64,000 nt of DNA from a virus. The notes beneath the pieces are model-generated. The model did no database searches. It was given only the letters and a program-made list of their open reading frames with translations, and was not told where the DNA came from. The DNA lies in IMG/VR virus record IMGVR_UViG_3300049489_001113, positions 36,479-100,478 of that record; one strand, 5' to 3'. Below are positions 50,604 to 57,369 of the stretch, one piece after another (position 1 is the first letter of the stretch; the number at the start of each line of letters is the position of its first letter). Made by a program: the position numbers and the translations under genes.

Positions 50604-51539
50604 CTAACCCGCGGCTTGTTTCCGCCAGTGTAGCCACTTCGCCAGTTCTTTGTCCCTCGGCTCGATGTCGGTGCGCCCGATCACGAACAGCGACCAGGCG
50701 TCCTGCGCGTACCGACCCACCCCAGGGATGTCCCTCACGTCCCGGTGTCGGTAAGGCAGGAGGTGGATCCCCCGCCGCACGATGGATCGGCACATGGCCA
50801 CGATCCTGTCGGCCCGCACACGCTGCAGCCCCAGGGGACGAAGCAGCGGCTCGAGATCGGCGGATCGCGCCTCGGCGAGGTCCTCGGCTCTGGGCCACCT
50901 GGTGACGATGTCGATCAGGATGGGGAGGGCGCGCCGACCCTTCGTCCTGTTGCACAGCGCGCACGCGAGCAGCACGCGCCACGGTCGGGCCTGAACCACC
51001 GGGTGCTCCTGCACCAGGAGGTACGGGCTAACCCTCGTCCTCGCCGCGGATGTTGAGGGCCCCGAGCGCGCAGAGGACGAGGATGTACGCCACAACCGCT
51101 CCGTGCATGAGTCGCCTGGGGAAACTCGGCCTTCCTGCTTCCACGTCTCACCTCTCGTGACGAGGCCCACCGTTGCGCGGTGCACACCTTGTATCTCCGC
51201 GAGTGCGGCCTGTGACCAGCGCCCCGACTCTGCCGCCTCGCGGATCGCCTTGATCCTCTGTGGGTCGAGCTTCGCTCGTCCGTTTCGGTTCCCGGAGACG
51301 ACCCTCGATAGCGGCCGCAGGGTGACCCCTGCGATCTGCTGCTGGCGGTGGCGCAGGCACAGCCCCTTCGCCTTGTGCGGACGCGTGCATCCCTCGAAGG
51401 TGCACATCGGAGAGGCGGGCTTCTCCCGCACGACCAGGGCCCTCGGCGTCGTCCCGCGCTGCACCTGCCGCAGATGTGCGGCGCACCATCCCCGCCCGCG
51501 CGCCGGACGACCGCAGTCGTCGAACGCGCACGTCTTCAC
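50604..51539 (-). CDS. Zinc-knuckle/HTH protein fused to MBD4-like DNA glycosylase
   Basis: GTG at 51539 overlaps the upstream stop. Residues 4-20 and 46-65 are two C-x4-C-x9-C-x2-H knuckles (CAFDDC with CAAH; CTFEGC with CLRH). Residues 84-135 form a helix-turn-helix like that of HNH endonucleases (NGRAKLDPQRIKAIREAAESG, GVHRATVGLVTRGETWK), but no HNH core follows. A poorly folded linker leads to an HhH-GPD domain: PWRVLLACALCNRTKGRR, LLRPLGLQRVRADRIV, DIPGVGRYAQDAWSLF and the catalytic-type IEPRDKELAKWL. A ribosome site before GTG 50999 would give the 131-aa glycosylase alone. Expected substrate is mismatched or damaged T or U. Confidence 0.72.
   Translation of the reverse strand: MKTCAFDDCGRPARGRGWCAAHLRQVQRGTTPRALVVREKPASPMCTFEGCTRPHKAKGLCLRHRQQQIAGVTLRPLSRVVSGNRNGRAKLDPQRIKAIREAAESGRWSQAALAEIQGVHRATVGLVTRGETWKQEGRVSPGDSCTERLWRTSSSSARSGPSTSAARTRVSPYLLVQEHPVVQARPWRVLLACALCNRTKGRRALPILIDIVTRWPRAEDLAEARSADLEPLLRPLGLQRVRADRIVAMCRSIVRRGIHLLPYRHRDVRDIPGVGRYAQDAWSLFVIGRTDIEPRDKELAKWLHWRKQAAG
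51028..51108 (-). CDS. Possible 26-aa membrane peptide
   Basis: ATG at 51108 begins a short frame with a hydrophobic helix (GAVVAYILVLCALGALNI) and an acidic end, overlapping the linker of the glycosylase fusion in another frame and ending just before the glycosylase internal start. Its hydrophobicity could be chance in GC-rich DNA; there is only a weak AGG ribosome site. Confidence 0.3.
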   Translation of the reverse strand: MHGAVVAYILVLCALGALNIRGEDEG

Positions 51540-51958
51540 TCCCTCGTACCCACGAGCGACCAGAAGGCGGAGAACAGGTTCCGCCACCTCTGGTTGTCCT
51601 CGGCGAGCACATCCGTGATCGCCTCGAGCCGCGCCAACCGCTCCTCGACGGACAGGTCCTCCGTGTTGACGTTCCTCGTGTCCGGCGTCGGGCCTTCCTC
51701 CTCATCGTCGGGCTCACCTCGATCGGACATCCCCAGCGCGAAGGCCACGACATCCTGTGCCGTGGAGCCCGCACCGAACACGCGATCCTCGTCGGTGCTG
51801 ATGTCCTCGCCGTAGCGGTGGCCGACCAGCTTGTCGCCGCGCATCTGCAGGATGAGGATGCACCGCCCCTCCTTGTCGTGAAGCTCGCCGCCGTCCTGGA
51901 GGTGCAGGCCGAACTTGTTGGCCGTCACAGCGAGTTGTTCGAGGAAGGTGTGCGTCAT
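51536..51958 (-). CDS. Hypothetical acidic protein (140 aa)
   Basis: ATG at 51958. N-terminal beta region (FGLHLQDGGELHDKEGRCILILQMRGDKLVGHRYG), a Glu/Asp-rich middle and a C-terminal helix (SVEERLARLEAITDVLAEDNQRWRNLF). Transcribed divergently from the 109-aa gene at 52044. The motif GGTGATACCGCTGTCCC ends directly at the ATG, so the mRNA could be leaderless. Function unknown. Confidence 0.72.
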   Translation of the reverse strand: MTHTFLEQLAVTANKFGLHLQDGGELHDKEGRCILILQMRGDKLVGHRYGEDISTDEDRVFGAGSTAQDVVAFALGMSDRGEPDDEEEGPTPDTRNVNTEDLSVEERLARLEAITDVLAEDNQRWRNLFSAFWSLVGTRE

Positions 51959-51975
51959 GGGACAGCGGTATCACC
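51959..51975 (-). promoter_or_regulatory. GTGATACC motif next to start codon; possible leaderless promoter
   Basis: Minus-strand GGTGATACCGCTGTCCC directly before ATG 51958. The core GTGATAC matches the late motif; eight to ten bases then separate it from the ATG, the distance expected between a -10 box and a transcription start. Confidence 0.35.
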
Positions 51976-52043
51976 GTCCAGCCACGGGCGTCGAGGGTGC
52001 CCCGGATCCATGTCCGGTTAGGACTGGCGCAACGGAGAACACG

Positions 52044-52373
52044 ATGAAGACGTTCCACCTCTACAGACACGAGGATGAATCTGGGGTTTCTGGTACAGGC
52101 CGGGTCGCCCAGGGCGTCGTGTTCGACGATGGGCAGGCCGTACTGCGGTGGCTCGGGGAGCATCCGAGCACGACCGTCTACCCGAACATCGGGGAGGTGA
52201 AGGCCATCCACGGACACCAGGGGAAGACGGAGGTGGTCATGGACGCCGACTACCGCGGTGCGCTGGGGGAGGTCCTCAAGGCCGCGAACACGAACCTCGC
52301 GGATCTGCTGCTCGAGAAGGTCGGCGACTCCAAGGTGCGCAAGATCCTCGAGGAGCGCGACATCCTGACGTGA
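52044..52373 (+). CDS. Conserved small protein (109 aa)
   Basis: ATG with GGAG six bases upstream. The N-terminal half (KTFHLYRHEDESGVSGTGRVAQGVVFDDGQAVLRWLGEHPST) followed by VKAIHGHQGKTEVV has the look of a small beta protein common in actinobacterial genomes and phages (H-x-DxSGVSGTGxVAxGxxF). It is the only + gene between terminase and HU, divergent from the 140-aa gene. The C-terminal helix has KVRKILEERDIL. Function unknown. Confidence 0.75.
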   Translation: MKTFHLYRHEDESGVSGTGRVAQGVVFDDGQAVLRWLGEHPSTTVYPNIGEVKAIHGHQGKTEVVMDADYRGALGEVLKAANTNLADLLLEKVGDSKVRKILEERDILT

Positions 52374-52595
52374 TCAGCGGGCGGTGCGCAGCTTCACGGG
52401 CGGCATGTTCATGTCGGGGTGGGCCGCGATCACAACCGGCCTCTTCTTCACCAACCTCCGCACCATCGTGTCGTCGTCGTTCTCGAGCACCTGCAACGCG
52501 TCCCCAAGGCGCCAGAGGTCGTCTTTCTCGGAAAGTTCCACGCATAGCTCGTCCAGGCGATCCGCGTGCTGGAGCAGCCGCATCTCACGGGGCAT
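52374..52595 (-). CDS. Small helical protein (73 aa)
   Basis: Starts ATG 52595 or ATG 52583, overlapping the end of the 121-aa membrane gene. Charged helices (LDELCVELSEKDDLWRLGDALQVLENDDDT), then RRLVKKRPVVIAAHPD. Converges with the + gene ending one base away. No recognised motif. Confidence 0.62.
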   Translation of the reverse strand: MPREMRLLQHADRLDELCVELSEKDDLWRLGDALQVLENDDDTMVRRLVKKRPVVIAAHPDMNMPPVKLRTAR

Positions 52596-52950
52596 CCGTC
52601 ACCCCCAAGTATTGCAGAACCCCCAGCTTCGCTGCGAGCCAGAACGCAAGTGCTGTGAGGGCGAACTGCACTGCAGGTGACTTTAGCGCCGCGTCTGCGA
52701 ACTTCGCAAGCGCCGTTGTCTGCCCCTCACGCTTCGCCCGCTCGTCCGCCAGTTCCTTCAGGAAGTTCTCGATGCGGAGCATGATGTCCGCCTGCCTGCG
52801 GATCTCCGTACGCAGCTCGTCTACGGCTTTCGACTGGAGCCCGGAGGAGTTGACCACGTCCCGCAGGTCAAGCGCGACCTCACGCATGGACGACGACGTC
52901 TCGCGGATCGCGTCGACGAGGATCTCTGCGCTCCCGCGTTCGTTTCCCAT
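52585..52950 (-). CDS. Coiled-coil protein with C-terminal membrane anchor (121 aa)
   Basis: ATG with GAGGGGAG site. A long coiled coil (residues 15-85: DELRTEIRRQADIMLRIENFLKELADERAK) leads to a C-terminal hydrophobic segment (VQFALTALAFWLAAKLGVLQYL). This resembles haemolysin XhlA-type phage proteins involved in lysis or membrane association. Placed outside the obvious lysis pair; role inferred from topology. Confidence 0.7.
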   Translation of the reverse strand: MGNERGSAEILVDAIRETSSSMREVALDLRDVVNSSGLQSKAVDELRTEIRRQADIMLRIENFLKELADERAKREGQTTALAKFADAALKSPAVQFALTALAFWLAAKLGVLQYLGVTDAP

Positions 52951-52977
52951 GCTCCCCTCATCGTACAGGATTCCGCC

Positions 52978-53202
52978 TCAACGTCGTACAGCGTCCTCAG
53001 CCAACTGGCGCAACCAGGTCTCGAGCGTGCGGTGATCCGGTAGGTACGGGGTCCTTCTCCTGCGGTCACGCAGGACGATCACGGGGTCGTGGTCAAGGTC
53101 AACGACGACGTGCGCCTCGGCGGCGACGGCGTCGAAGTCCGCCGGATCTACCCGTGCGGCCCTCGGGTGTCCGTTGTTGACCAGGAGCAACAGCATCGAC
53201 AC
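52978..53202 (-). CDS. Small hypothetical protein (74 aa)
   Basis: GTG 53202 or ATG 53196. A hydrophobic start (MLLLLVNNGHP), then a beta-like middle (AHVVVDLDHDPVIVLRD) and a C-terminal helix (LETWLRQLAEDAV). No ribosome site is evident, so the call is tentative. Confidence 0.5.
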   Translation of the reverse strand: MSMLLLLVNNGHPRAARVDPADFDAVAAEAHVVVDLDHDPVIVLRDRRRRTPYLPDHRTLETWLRQLAEDAVRR

Positions 53203-53232
53203 CAGATACCGCGTCTGGCGGAAGCCGGCAGC

Positions 53233-53436
53233 CTACCTTTCCCGGGGCGTCTTGGGGAGGGTGTCCACGCTCACCGCCCCCGCAGCCTCCTCGTCGAACC
53301 TCGTACCGCGCGAAAGCCACTCATCGAGGTCCACCTCGAACTCCTGCCCCGTCTCCACGCGCACATACCGCACCACCACACGCTTCCCCACGAGACGGCG
53401 CACGCTGCCACCCCCTCGCCACTCGGACGGGATCAC
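53233..53436 (-). CDS. Small protein (67 aa), coupled to upstream gene
   Basis: GTG start overlaps the stop of the 201-aa gene (GTGA). Contains RRLVGKRVVVRYVRVETGQEFEVDLDEWLSRG, likely a small SH3-like beta fold. Acidic/hydrophilic C-terminus. Function unknown. Confidence 0.65.
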   Translation of the reverse strand: MIPSEWRGGGSVRRLVGKRVVVRYVRVETGQEFEVDLDEWLSRGTRFDEEAAGAVSVDTLPKTPRER

Positions 53437-54038
53437 TGTGCGTCCTCCACCCCGAGACCGTTGGCGGGCGCGAGTTCCGGCTCGGGGCGGCTCGCGAGCA
53501 CCACCTTCCTCGACACCACGACGGCTCCCACATCCACCGTCACGGACTGGATGTCGAGCCGTTTCATCTGCTTGCGCAGCTCGGTGATGACGAAGGAGAA
53601 CGCCTCGTCCTCCCCTGCGGCCACGGCCGCGCCCAGCGCATCCACCAGCGTGCGCTTCCTGCGCCGCCCAGGCAGGCTCTTCGATGCCTTCGGCGGCTCG
53701 GGGGGTGCGCAAGGGTCGTTGATGAGCTTCCAACCCCCCAGGGAACGGAGTTCGAGGGAGCGGTCCTCCGTCCACTTCGCCGCTGGACCAGCCGCCGCGA
53801 CGAACTTGGCGACGTCGATGGTGCCACCCCTCGCGTGGCGCGTGATCCCGAACTCGCTGCGGGCGAGCCCGCGGACTTTCGACACGACCCCGGGGTCACC
53901 CCCGGCGTCCTTGGTCAGGGTGAAGAGGCCACGGTTGTCGATGGTTGGGTCCTCCGTGAGGATGTTCTGGACCCACCGCGTGACGGCGATCTCGTGCTCC
54001 GTGAACCCGGCCTTCACCAATTCGTCCATCGTGCTCAC
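53433..54038 (-). CDS. Hypothetical protein (201 aa), possible DNA-binding
   Basis: GTG 54038 overlaps the upstream stop; internal ATG three codons later. The N-terminal 80 residues look like a helical DNA-binding domain (DELVKAGFTEHEIAVTRWVQN; DPGVVSKVRGLARSEFG). A basic stretch PGRRRKRTLVDALG follows and the C-terminus is beta-rich (SVTVDVGAVVVSRKVVLA). A terminase small subunit role is conceivable, but no family is recognised. Confidence 0.68.
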   Translation of the reverse strand: MSTMDELVKAGFTEHEIAVTRWVQNILTEDPTIDNRGLFTLTKDAGGDPGVVSKVRGLARSEFGITRHARGGTIDVAKFVAAAGPAAKWTEDRSLELRSLGGWKLINDPCAPPEPPKASKSLPGRRRKRTLVDALGAAVAAGEDEAFSFVITELRKQMKRLDIQSVTVDVGAVVVSRKVVLASRPEPELAPANGLGVEDAQ

Positions 54039-54205
54039 GCAACACCCCGCGCGGCACGGCGCTTCGCGAGGAAGCGGTGCACGAGGTACCCCCCGACGCC
54101 GGCGTAGACGAGCACCAACTGCACGATCAGCGCGGGCGTGATCTCCGTGGGGATCAGGTGGGGCCCGAGTGCGGCATGCGCGTCCGGGATCAGGATCAGA
54201 ATCAT
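54035..54205 (-). CDS. Small membrane protein (56 aa)
   Basis: ATG with AGGAGG five bases upstream. One transmembrane segment (PALIVQLVLVYAGVGGYLVHRFL) then KRRAAR. The N-terminus is also hydrophobic (ILILIPDAHAALG). Holin-like size. First gene of a leftward run that diverges from the HU gene. Confidence 0.68.
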   Translation of the reverse strand: MILILIPDAHAALGPHLIPTEITPALIVQLVLVYAGVGGYLVHRFLAKRRAARGVA

Positions 54206-54244
54206 GGAACCTCCTGCACGAAGCCTACCACACATGCCTCCAAA

Positions 54245-54259
54245 CCACAAGCATTGATG
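54245..54259. promoter_or_regulatory. Operator copy 1 (CATCAA-N3-TTGATG family)
   Basis: CCACAAGCATTGATG matches the dyad with a perfect right half and four of six bases in the left. Lies in the 136-bp divergent gap between the 56-aa membrane gene and the HU gene, 41 bases upstream of copy 2. Confidence 0.55.
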
Positions 54260-54283
54260 GTGCCTCGATTCATGTGTGCACTA

Positions 54284-54311
54284 TTGCAACCTCACGACTT
54301 GATGTTATAGT
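54284..54311 (+). promoter_or_regulatory. Promoter of the HU gene with embedded operator copy 2
   Basis: TTGCAA (54284-54289), 16 bases, TATAGT (54306-54311). The spacer contains CCTCACGACTTGATG (54290-54304), whose right half is a perfect TTGATG. Transcription would begin near 54318, giving a leader of about 25 bases with AGGAGG before ATG 54342. Confidence 0.72.
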
Positions 54312-54341
54312 GTGCCGGGCATTCCGCCCAGGAGGTACACG

Positions 54342-54623
54342 ATGAACAAGACGAAACTGGTGGCGGCAGTGGCGAATACGACCGGGCTCCCGAAGACGAA
54401 GGTGGAGGAGGTCATCACGGCGATCTTCGGGGAGAGCGGTGCTCTCGAGAAGAGCCTGTCCAAGGGGAACGAGATCGCACTCCACGGGTTCGGCACCTTC
54501 CGCGTGAAGAAGCGCAAGGCCCGCATGGCCCACAACCCGCAGACCGGTGCCAAGGTCGAAGTCCCGGCGCGCAAGGTCGTCGTGTTCAAGCCCGGCGAGC
54601 GGCTCCGCAAGTCGGTGGCTTGA
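54342..54623 (+). CDS. HU/IHF-family DNA-binding protein
   Basis: 93-aa histone-like protein that bends DNA. N-terminal helices (NKTKLVAAVANTTGLPKTKVEEVITAIFG), then the HU beta-arm: EIALHGFGTFRVKKRKARMAHNPQTGAKVEVPARKVVVFKPGERLRK. All main HU positions are present. Strong AGGAGG site six bases upstream. Own promoter with operator. It may help origin opening, packaging or nucleoid takeover. Confidence 0.95.
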   Translation: MNKTKLVAAVANTTGLPKTKVEEVITAIFGESGALEKSLSKGNEIALHGFGTFRVKKRKARMAHNPQTGAKVEVPARKVVVFKPGERLRKSVA

Positions 54624-54649
54624 CTTACCATCAAGAGTTGGGGTAAGCT
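54620..54649 (+). promoter_or_regulatory. Promoter with operator copy 3, leaderless type
   Basis: TTGACT (54620-54625), 18 bases, TAAGCT (54644-54649), then six bases to ATG 54656. The spacer holds CATCAAGAGTTGGGG (54629-54643). The -10 to ATG distance places transcription start at or next to the ATG. Confidence 0.62.
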
Positions 54650-54655
54650 GTCTAC

Positions 54656-54814
54656 ATGCGTACATGGCGTGTGACGGTCGGCAAGAAGTGCTTCGGTGAG
54701 GTGAGTGCCGCCACCCTCGTGGAGGCGAACTACCTCTCGAAGCTGCTCCTGCAGGCATGCGGGATCCGCCCACGCCACGTACTCTTCCATCTCAATCTCG
54801 AGGAGGTACGGTGA
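54656..54814 (+). CDS. Small basic protein (52 aa)
   Basis: ATG 54656 with no upstream ribosome site but a promoter whose -10 box ends six bases before it, suggesting a leaderless message. The protein starts RTWRVTVGKKCFGEVSAATL, continues ANYLSKLLLQACGI and ends NLEEVR. Its last bases contain the ribosome site (GAGGAGG) and overlap (GTGA) with the next gene. Confidence 0.65.
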   Translation: MRTWRVTVGKKCFGEVSAATLVEANYLSKLLLQACGIRPRHVLFHLNLEEVR

Positions 54815-55314
54815 GGAACATCGTGTACGTTGCGGGTCCATACGCCGGCGACTCGCTCGAGGTCATCGAGCGCAACGTGGGGCGCGCCGTCGCGGTGGGG
54901 TTCCTCGCCGTGCAACGCGGGCTGTGCCCGGTCGTGCCGCACACCATGGGGTGGCTGCACGTGCATGGCGCACACGACGAGAGCGTGCCGGGTGTCCGGG
55001 AGGCGGCCATCCAGTGCGGCGTGTCGCTCGCGTACGCCACGGCGAAGGTCGGTGGGATCCTCTGGGTCGTCTCCCGCGACGACGGCTCACTGTCGGCGGG
55101 AACCCAGCTCGAGGTCGACTGCTACCGCGCTCACGGTGGAGTCACCGCTGTGATCCGCACATGGGACCAGTGGGTGAGGGAGGGCGCCTCGTACCGTCGT
55201 CCGGTCGACGATCGCTTCTATGAGATGGACGCGCAGATCGGGATCCTCAAGGACGAGACGACTCGTCTCGTCGAACTCGTGGACAGTCTGCGCGAGAAGG
55301 TGCGCACCCAATGA
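54811..55314 (+). CDS. Nucleoside 2-deoxyribosyltransferase-like (DUF4406) protein
   Basis: GTG at 54811 overlaps the stop of the 52-aa gene, with GGAGG upstream. The N-terminus NIVYVAGPYAGDSLEVIERNVGRAVAVGFLAVQRGLCPVVPHTM fits the DUF4406 pattern (YVAGPY, N-x-x-A, G-x-x-P-x-PH). The later GVSLAYATAKVGGILWVVSRD and SAGTQLEVDCYRAHG (SxGxxxE) complete it. Such proteins cleave or transfer deoxynucleosides or sense them. A C-terminal helix (ILKDETTRLVELVDSLREKV) may be coiled coil. Confidence 0.8.
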   Translation: MRNIVYVAGPYAGDSLEVIERNVGRAVAVGFLAVQRGLCPVVPHTMGWLHVHGAHDESVPGVREAAIQCGVSLAYATAKVGGILWVVSRDDGSLSAGTQLEVDCYRAHGGVTAVIRTWDQWVREGASYRRPVDDRFYEMDAQIGILKDETTRLVELVDSLREKVRTQ

Positions 55315-55850
55315 CCAGGAAGTCCGACAGTGGGGGCAACCTGTGGTGGGAGGAGGGTGTAGCCAAGCAGTGGGAGGCGGACGAGCAGGACACCGTGCCG
55401 TCGGACATCGTGTGGATCGACGGCTCAGGTAGGCGCACTCCGGTCGCAGATCTCGAAGACGTCCACCTGATGAACATCATCCGTATGGTCGCAAGAATGG
55501 ATGATGAACGTGCAGAATACTTGGCCATGCGCGCCTTGCAGACCGGCAACCTCGGCTCCGCTAAACGGCAGACACGCGCCATGTCCAGGAGGGACAAGTT
55601 GCTCCTCGCCGTTCCTGTGCTTCCGTACCTGGAGAAGGAAGCGCGACGACGCGGGTTCCGCGTGCCGGAGATCGCAGACGACAAACCCCTGCCGCGTAGG
55701 ACGGTATCCCAGGAGGTGATCGCTCCGATCGAGTTCGTGCCGGAGAAGCCGAAGCAGAAGAAACGCCGCGATGTCGCCAAGCAGTCGCCGGACACACGCG
55801 CAGTGGACGTCAGGCGCTTCGCGATGCTCGAGCTGCCGGACGACGACTAA
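55311..55850 (+). CDS. Hypothetical protein (179 aa)
   Basis: ATG overlaps the previous stop. Begins SDSGGNLWWEEGVAKQWEADEQD; the middle has DLEDVHLMNIIRMVARMDDERAEYLAMR, a motif resembling DUF-type small phage proteins that note a table or residue identity; the C-terminal third is basic and disordered (KPKQKKRRDVAKQ). Converges with the minus gene, overlapping four bases. No function assigned. Confidence 0.72.
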   Translation: MTRKSDSGGNLWWEEGVAKQWEADEQDTVPSDIVWIDGSGRRTPVADLEDVHLMNIIRMVARMDDERAEYLAMRALQTGNLGSAKRQTRAMSRRDKLLLAVPVLPYLEKEARRRGFRVPEIADDKPLPRRTVSQEVIAPIEFVPEKPKQKKRRDVAKQSPDTRAVDVRRFAMLELPDDD

Positions 55851-56047
55851 CGGTGCTCGGCCACGGTATCGGACCAGGCCCTGTCGACTTCGAGATGTGG
55901 CAGCAGGGTAGCCCTGTCGACGAGTTCCGTCGGTAGCAGGTCCGATCGGTCCGGTGCCTCCATGAGGTGGATCTCGATCGTGGGTTGCTCGTCGAAGCGG
56001 GTCGCGTGCTCGGTCTGTTCCATGGCGCCTGACGCGTAGCGCGTCAC
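55847..56047 (-). CDS. Small acidic protein (66 aa)
   Basis: GTG at 56047 overlaps the upstream stop; ATG 56023 is an alternative. Sequence contains QPTIEIHLMEAPDRSDLLPTELVDRATLLPHL. No motif. The overlap pattern supports translation. Confidence 0.55.
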   Translation of the reverse strand: MTRYASGAMEQTEHATRFDEQPTIEIHLMEAPDRSDLLPTELVDRATLLPHLEVDRAWSDTVAEHR

Positions 56048-56262
56048 TCCTTCGGTGACCACCGTTCCCGCGACATCGGATCCGTCACGGGCGTGGGGTC
56101 ATCCTCCTCGAATGGGCGCTCGGGCGGCACGAGAGGGCACACGTGCACCCACCTGTCCCCCACGAGACGCCAGGACGGGTCGGAGTTGTCGAGCCCACAT
56201 AGCATGCACTCGAACCTACGCAGCAGGCCGGGGGCGGGCGACAGTGACTTCTCGCTGTTCAC
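56044..56262 (-). CDS. Small Cys-containing protein (72 aa)
   Basis: GTG at 56262 overlaps the stop of the membrane gene. Contains ECMLCGLDNSDPSWRLVGDRWVHVCPLVPP: a CxxC, then C, suggesting a three- or four-ligand zinc site with a His. Acidic Pro-rich C-terminus. Unknown family. Confidence 0.6.
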   Translation of the reverse strand: MNSEKSLSPAPGLLRRFECMLCGLDNSDPSWRLVGDRWVHVCPLVPPERPFEEDDPTPVTDPMSRERWSPKE

Positions 56263-56579
56263 CCACCAGACGTATCCGGCGGTGGCGGATCCGACTTCGG
56301 CTTCTTCGGTCCGCCGAAGATCTCGAGGAGAACCTCGAACAGCGAGGTGAAGGTGTCGAGCCCGGCCTGCCCGACGATGTACCCGATCTCCACAGTGCCG
56401 AGGACGATCACCATCCCCAGCAGGAGAGTGGTGCTCCACTGGTCCAGCGGCAGCCATCGCCACATCCCGATCCCGATGAGGATCGTCCAGAGGAAGGAGG
56501 CGATGACGAACCCGATGAACTTCTTCGACTCGAGGGCGCCCTTGGCCATGGACCCGCGCTGCTTCATCGGCTCACCCAT
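56259..56579 (-). CDS. Membrane protein, candidate holin (106 aa)
   Basis: Two transmembrane segments (FIGFVIASFLWTILIGIGMW; LDQWSTTLLLGMVIVLGTVEIGYIVG), basic N-terminus (KQRGSMAKGALESKK) and a Pro/Lys-rich tail. ATG overlaps (TGATG) the stop of the YkuD-like hydrolase gene. Size, two helices and adjacency to a cell-wall enzyme make it the best holin candidate in the window. Confidence 0.75.
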   Translation of the reverse strand: MGEPMKQRGSMAKGALESKKFIGFVIASFLWTILIGIGMWRWLPLDQWSTTLLLGMVIVLGTVEIGYIVGQAGLDTFTSLFEVLLEIFGGPKKPKSDPPPPDTSGG

Positions 56580-57181
56580 CAGAACTTCTCCGCCGGCCAC
56601 TCGAGGACCGTGAGTGAGATCTTCGACCCGAGCCCGCTGCTCTTCTGCAGGTGCATCTTCTCCATGAACGAGAGGAAGTCCGCCTCTTTCTTGAACACTT
56701 GGCACCCCGCGCTCCACTTGTCGACTTGGCTCGAGTCCTTCCCTGCCTTGTGGATGTTGATCCCGGAGTTCGACGCGTCCTGCTCGTTCATCCCGTAGTC
56801 CAGCTCGGCGTCCTTGTCTGCGTCGCGCCAAACCTTGAGCACTCCGCACTGCCGCATCGCCTCGTACTGGTTCGGCTGCCCGATGTGGTGGAAGCTGATC
56901 TCGTGGCTCGCGCGGTACTGCCCTGGCTTCACGATCGCAGTACCCGCGACGCGCCCGGGGTTCTGCAGGTGGTACGACCCTGGGTCGGTCGTGCACGGCC
57001 ACGCGTTGAAGATCCAGGCGCCCTTCTCCCTGTAGAAGCAGCAGAGCAGATCGTCGAACGTGTTCGGCGTGCCGGGGATCCGACGCAGCGTGACCACGTT
57101 CATGTCGTGGTCCTTCGCGTCGAACACGACGTACCCGAGCCGCCGCATCTCCGCGATCACGGCTTCGACGGTGACACTCAC
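56579..57181 (-). CDS. YkuD/L,D-transpeptidase-like protein, candidate endolysin
   Basis: GTG at 57181 overlaps the upstream stop. The last third carries GINIHKAGKDSSQVDKWSAGCQVF, the H-x(n)-S-x-G-C arrangement of YkuD-type catalytic sites, preceded by ASHEISFHHIGQPNQYEAMRQCG. The N-terminal part (AVIAEMRRLGYVVFDAKDHDMNVVTLRRI) resembles a substrate or peptidoglycan-contact domain. No signal peptide, which is consistent with holin-dependent release. The catalytic assignment rests on the Cys motif; cell-wall lysis is inferred from the holin-like neighbour. Confidence 0.65.
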   Translation of the reverse strand: MSVTVEAVIAEMRRLGYVVFDAKDHDMNVVTLRRIPGTPNTFDDLLCCFYREKGAWIFNAWPCTTDPGSYHLQNPGRVAGTAIVKPGQYRASHEISFHHIGQPNQYEAMRQCGVLKVWRDADKDAELDYGMNEQDASNSGINIHKAGKDSSQVDKWSAGCQVFKKEADFLSFMEKMHLQKSSGLGSKISLTVLEWPAEKF

Positions 57182-57348
57182 TTCTTCGCTGCCTTCTTCT
57201 TGGTGGTGGCCTTCTTGGTGAAGGGCGGGGCCATGTTGCCATTCCCACCCTTCGCTTCCCCGAGCCAGGGCGGCATCTTCTTGGTACCCTTCGCCGCACC
57301 GTTCTTCGGGGCCTTGCTCTTCTGGGACGCTGCGGCCTTCTTCGCCAT
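57178..57348 (-). CDS. Lys/Ala-rich basic peptide (56 aa), histone H1-like
   Basis: ATG at 57348 with GGAGG five bases upstream. The product begins MAKKAAASQKSKAPKNGAAKG and ends TKKATTKKKAAKK: about 18 Lys in 56 residues, no acidic stretch, with a PPWLGEAKGG centre. It resembles the basic tails of H1-like proteins of high-GC bacteria. Its stop overlaps the start of the YkuD-like gene by two bases. DNA condensation, RNA binding or a cell-envelope role are all possible. Confidence 0.72.
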   Translation of the reverse strand: MAKKAAASQKSKAPKNGAAKGTKKMPPWLGEAKGGNGNMAPPFTKKATTKKKAAKK

Positions 57349-57369
57349 GGGAACCTCCAGAGCGAAAGC

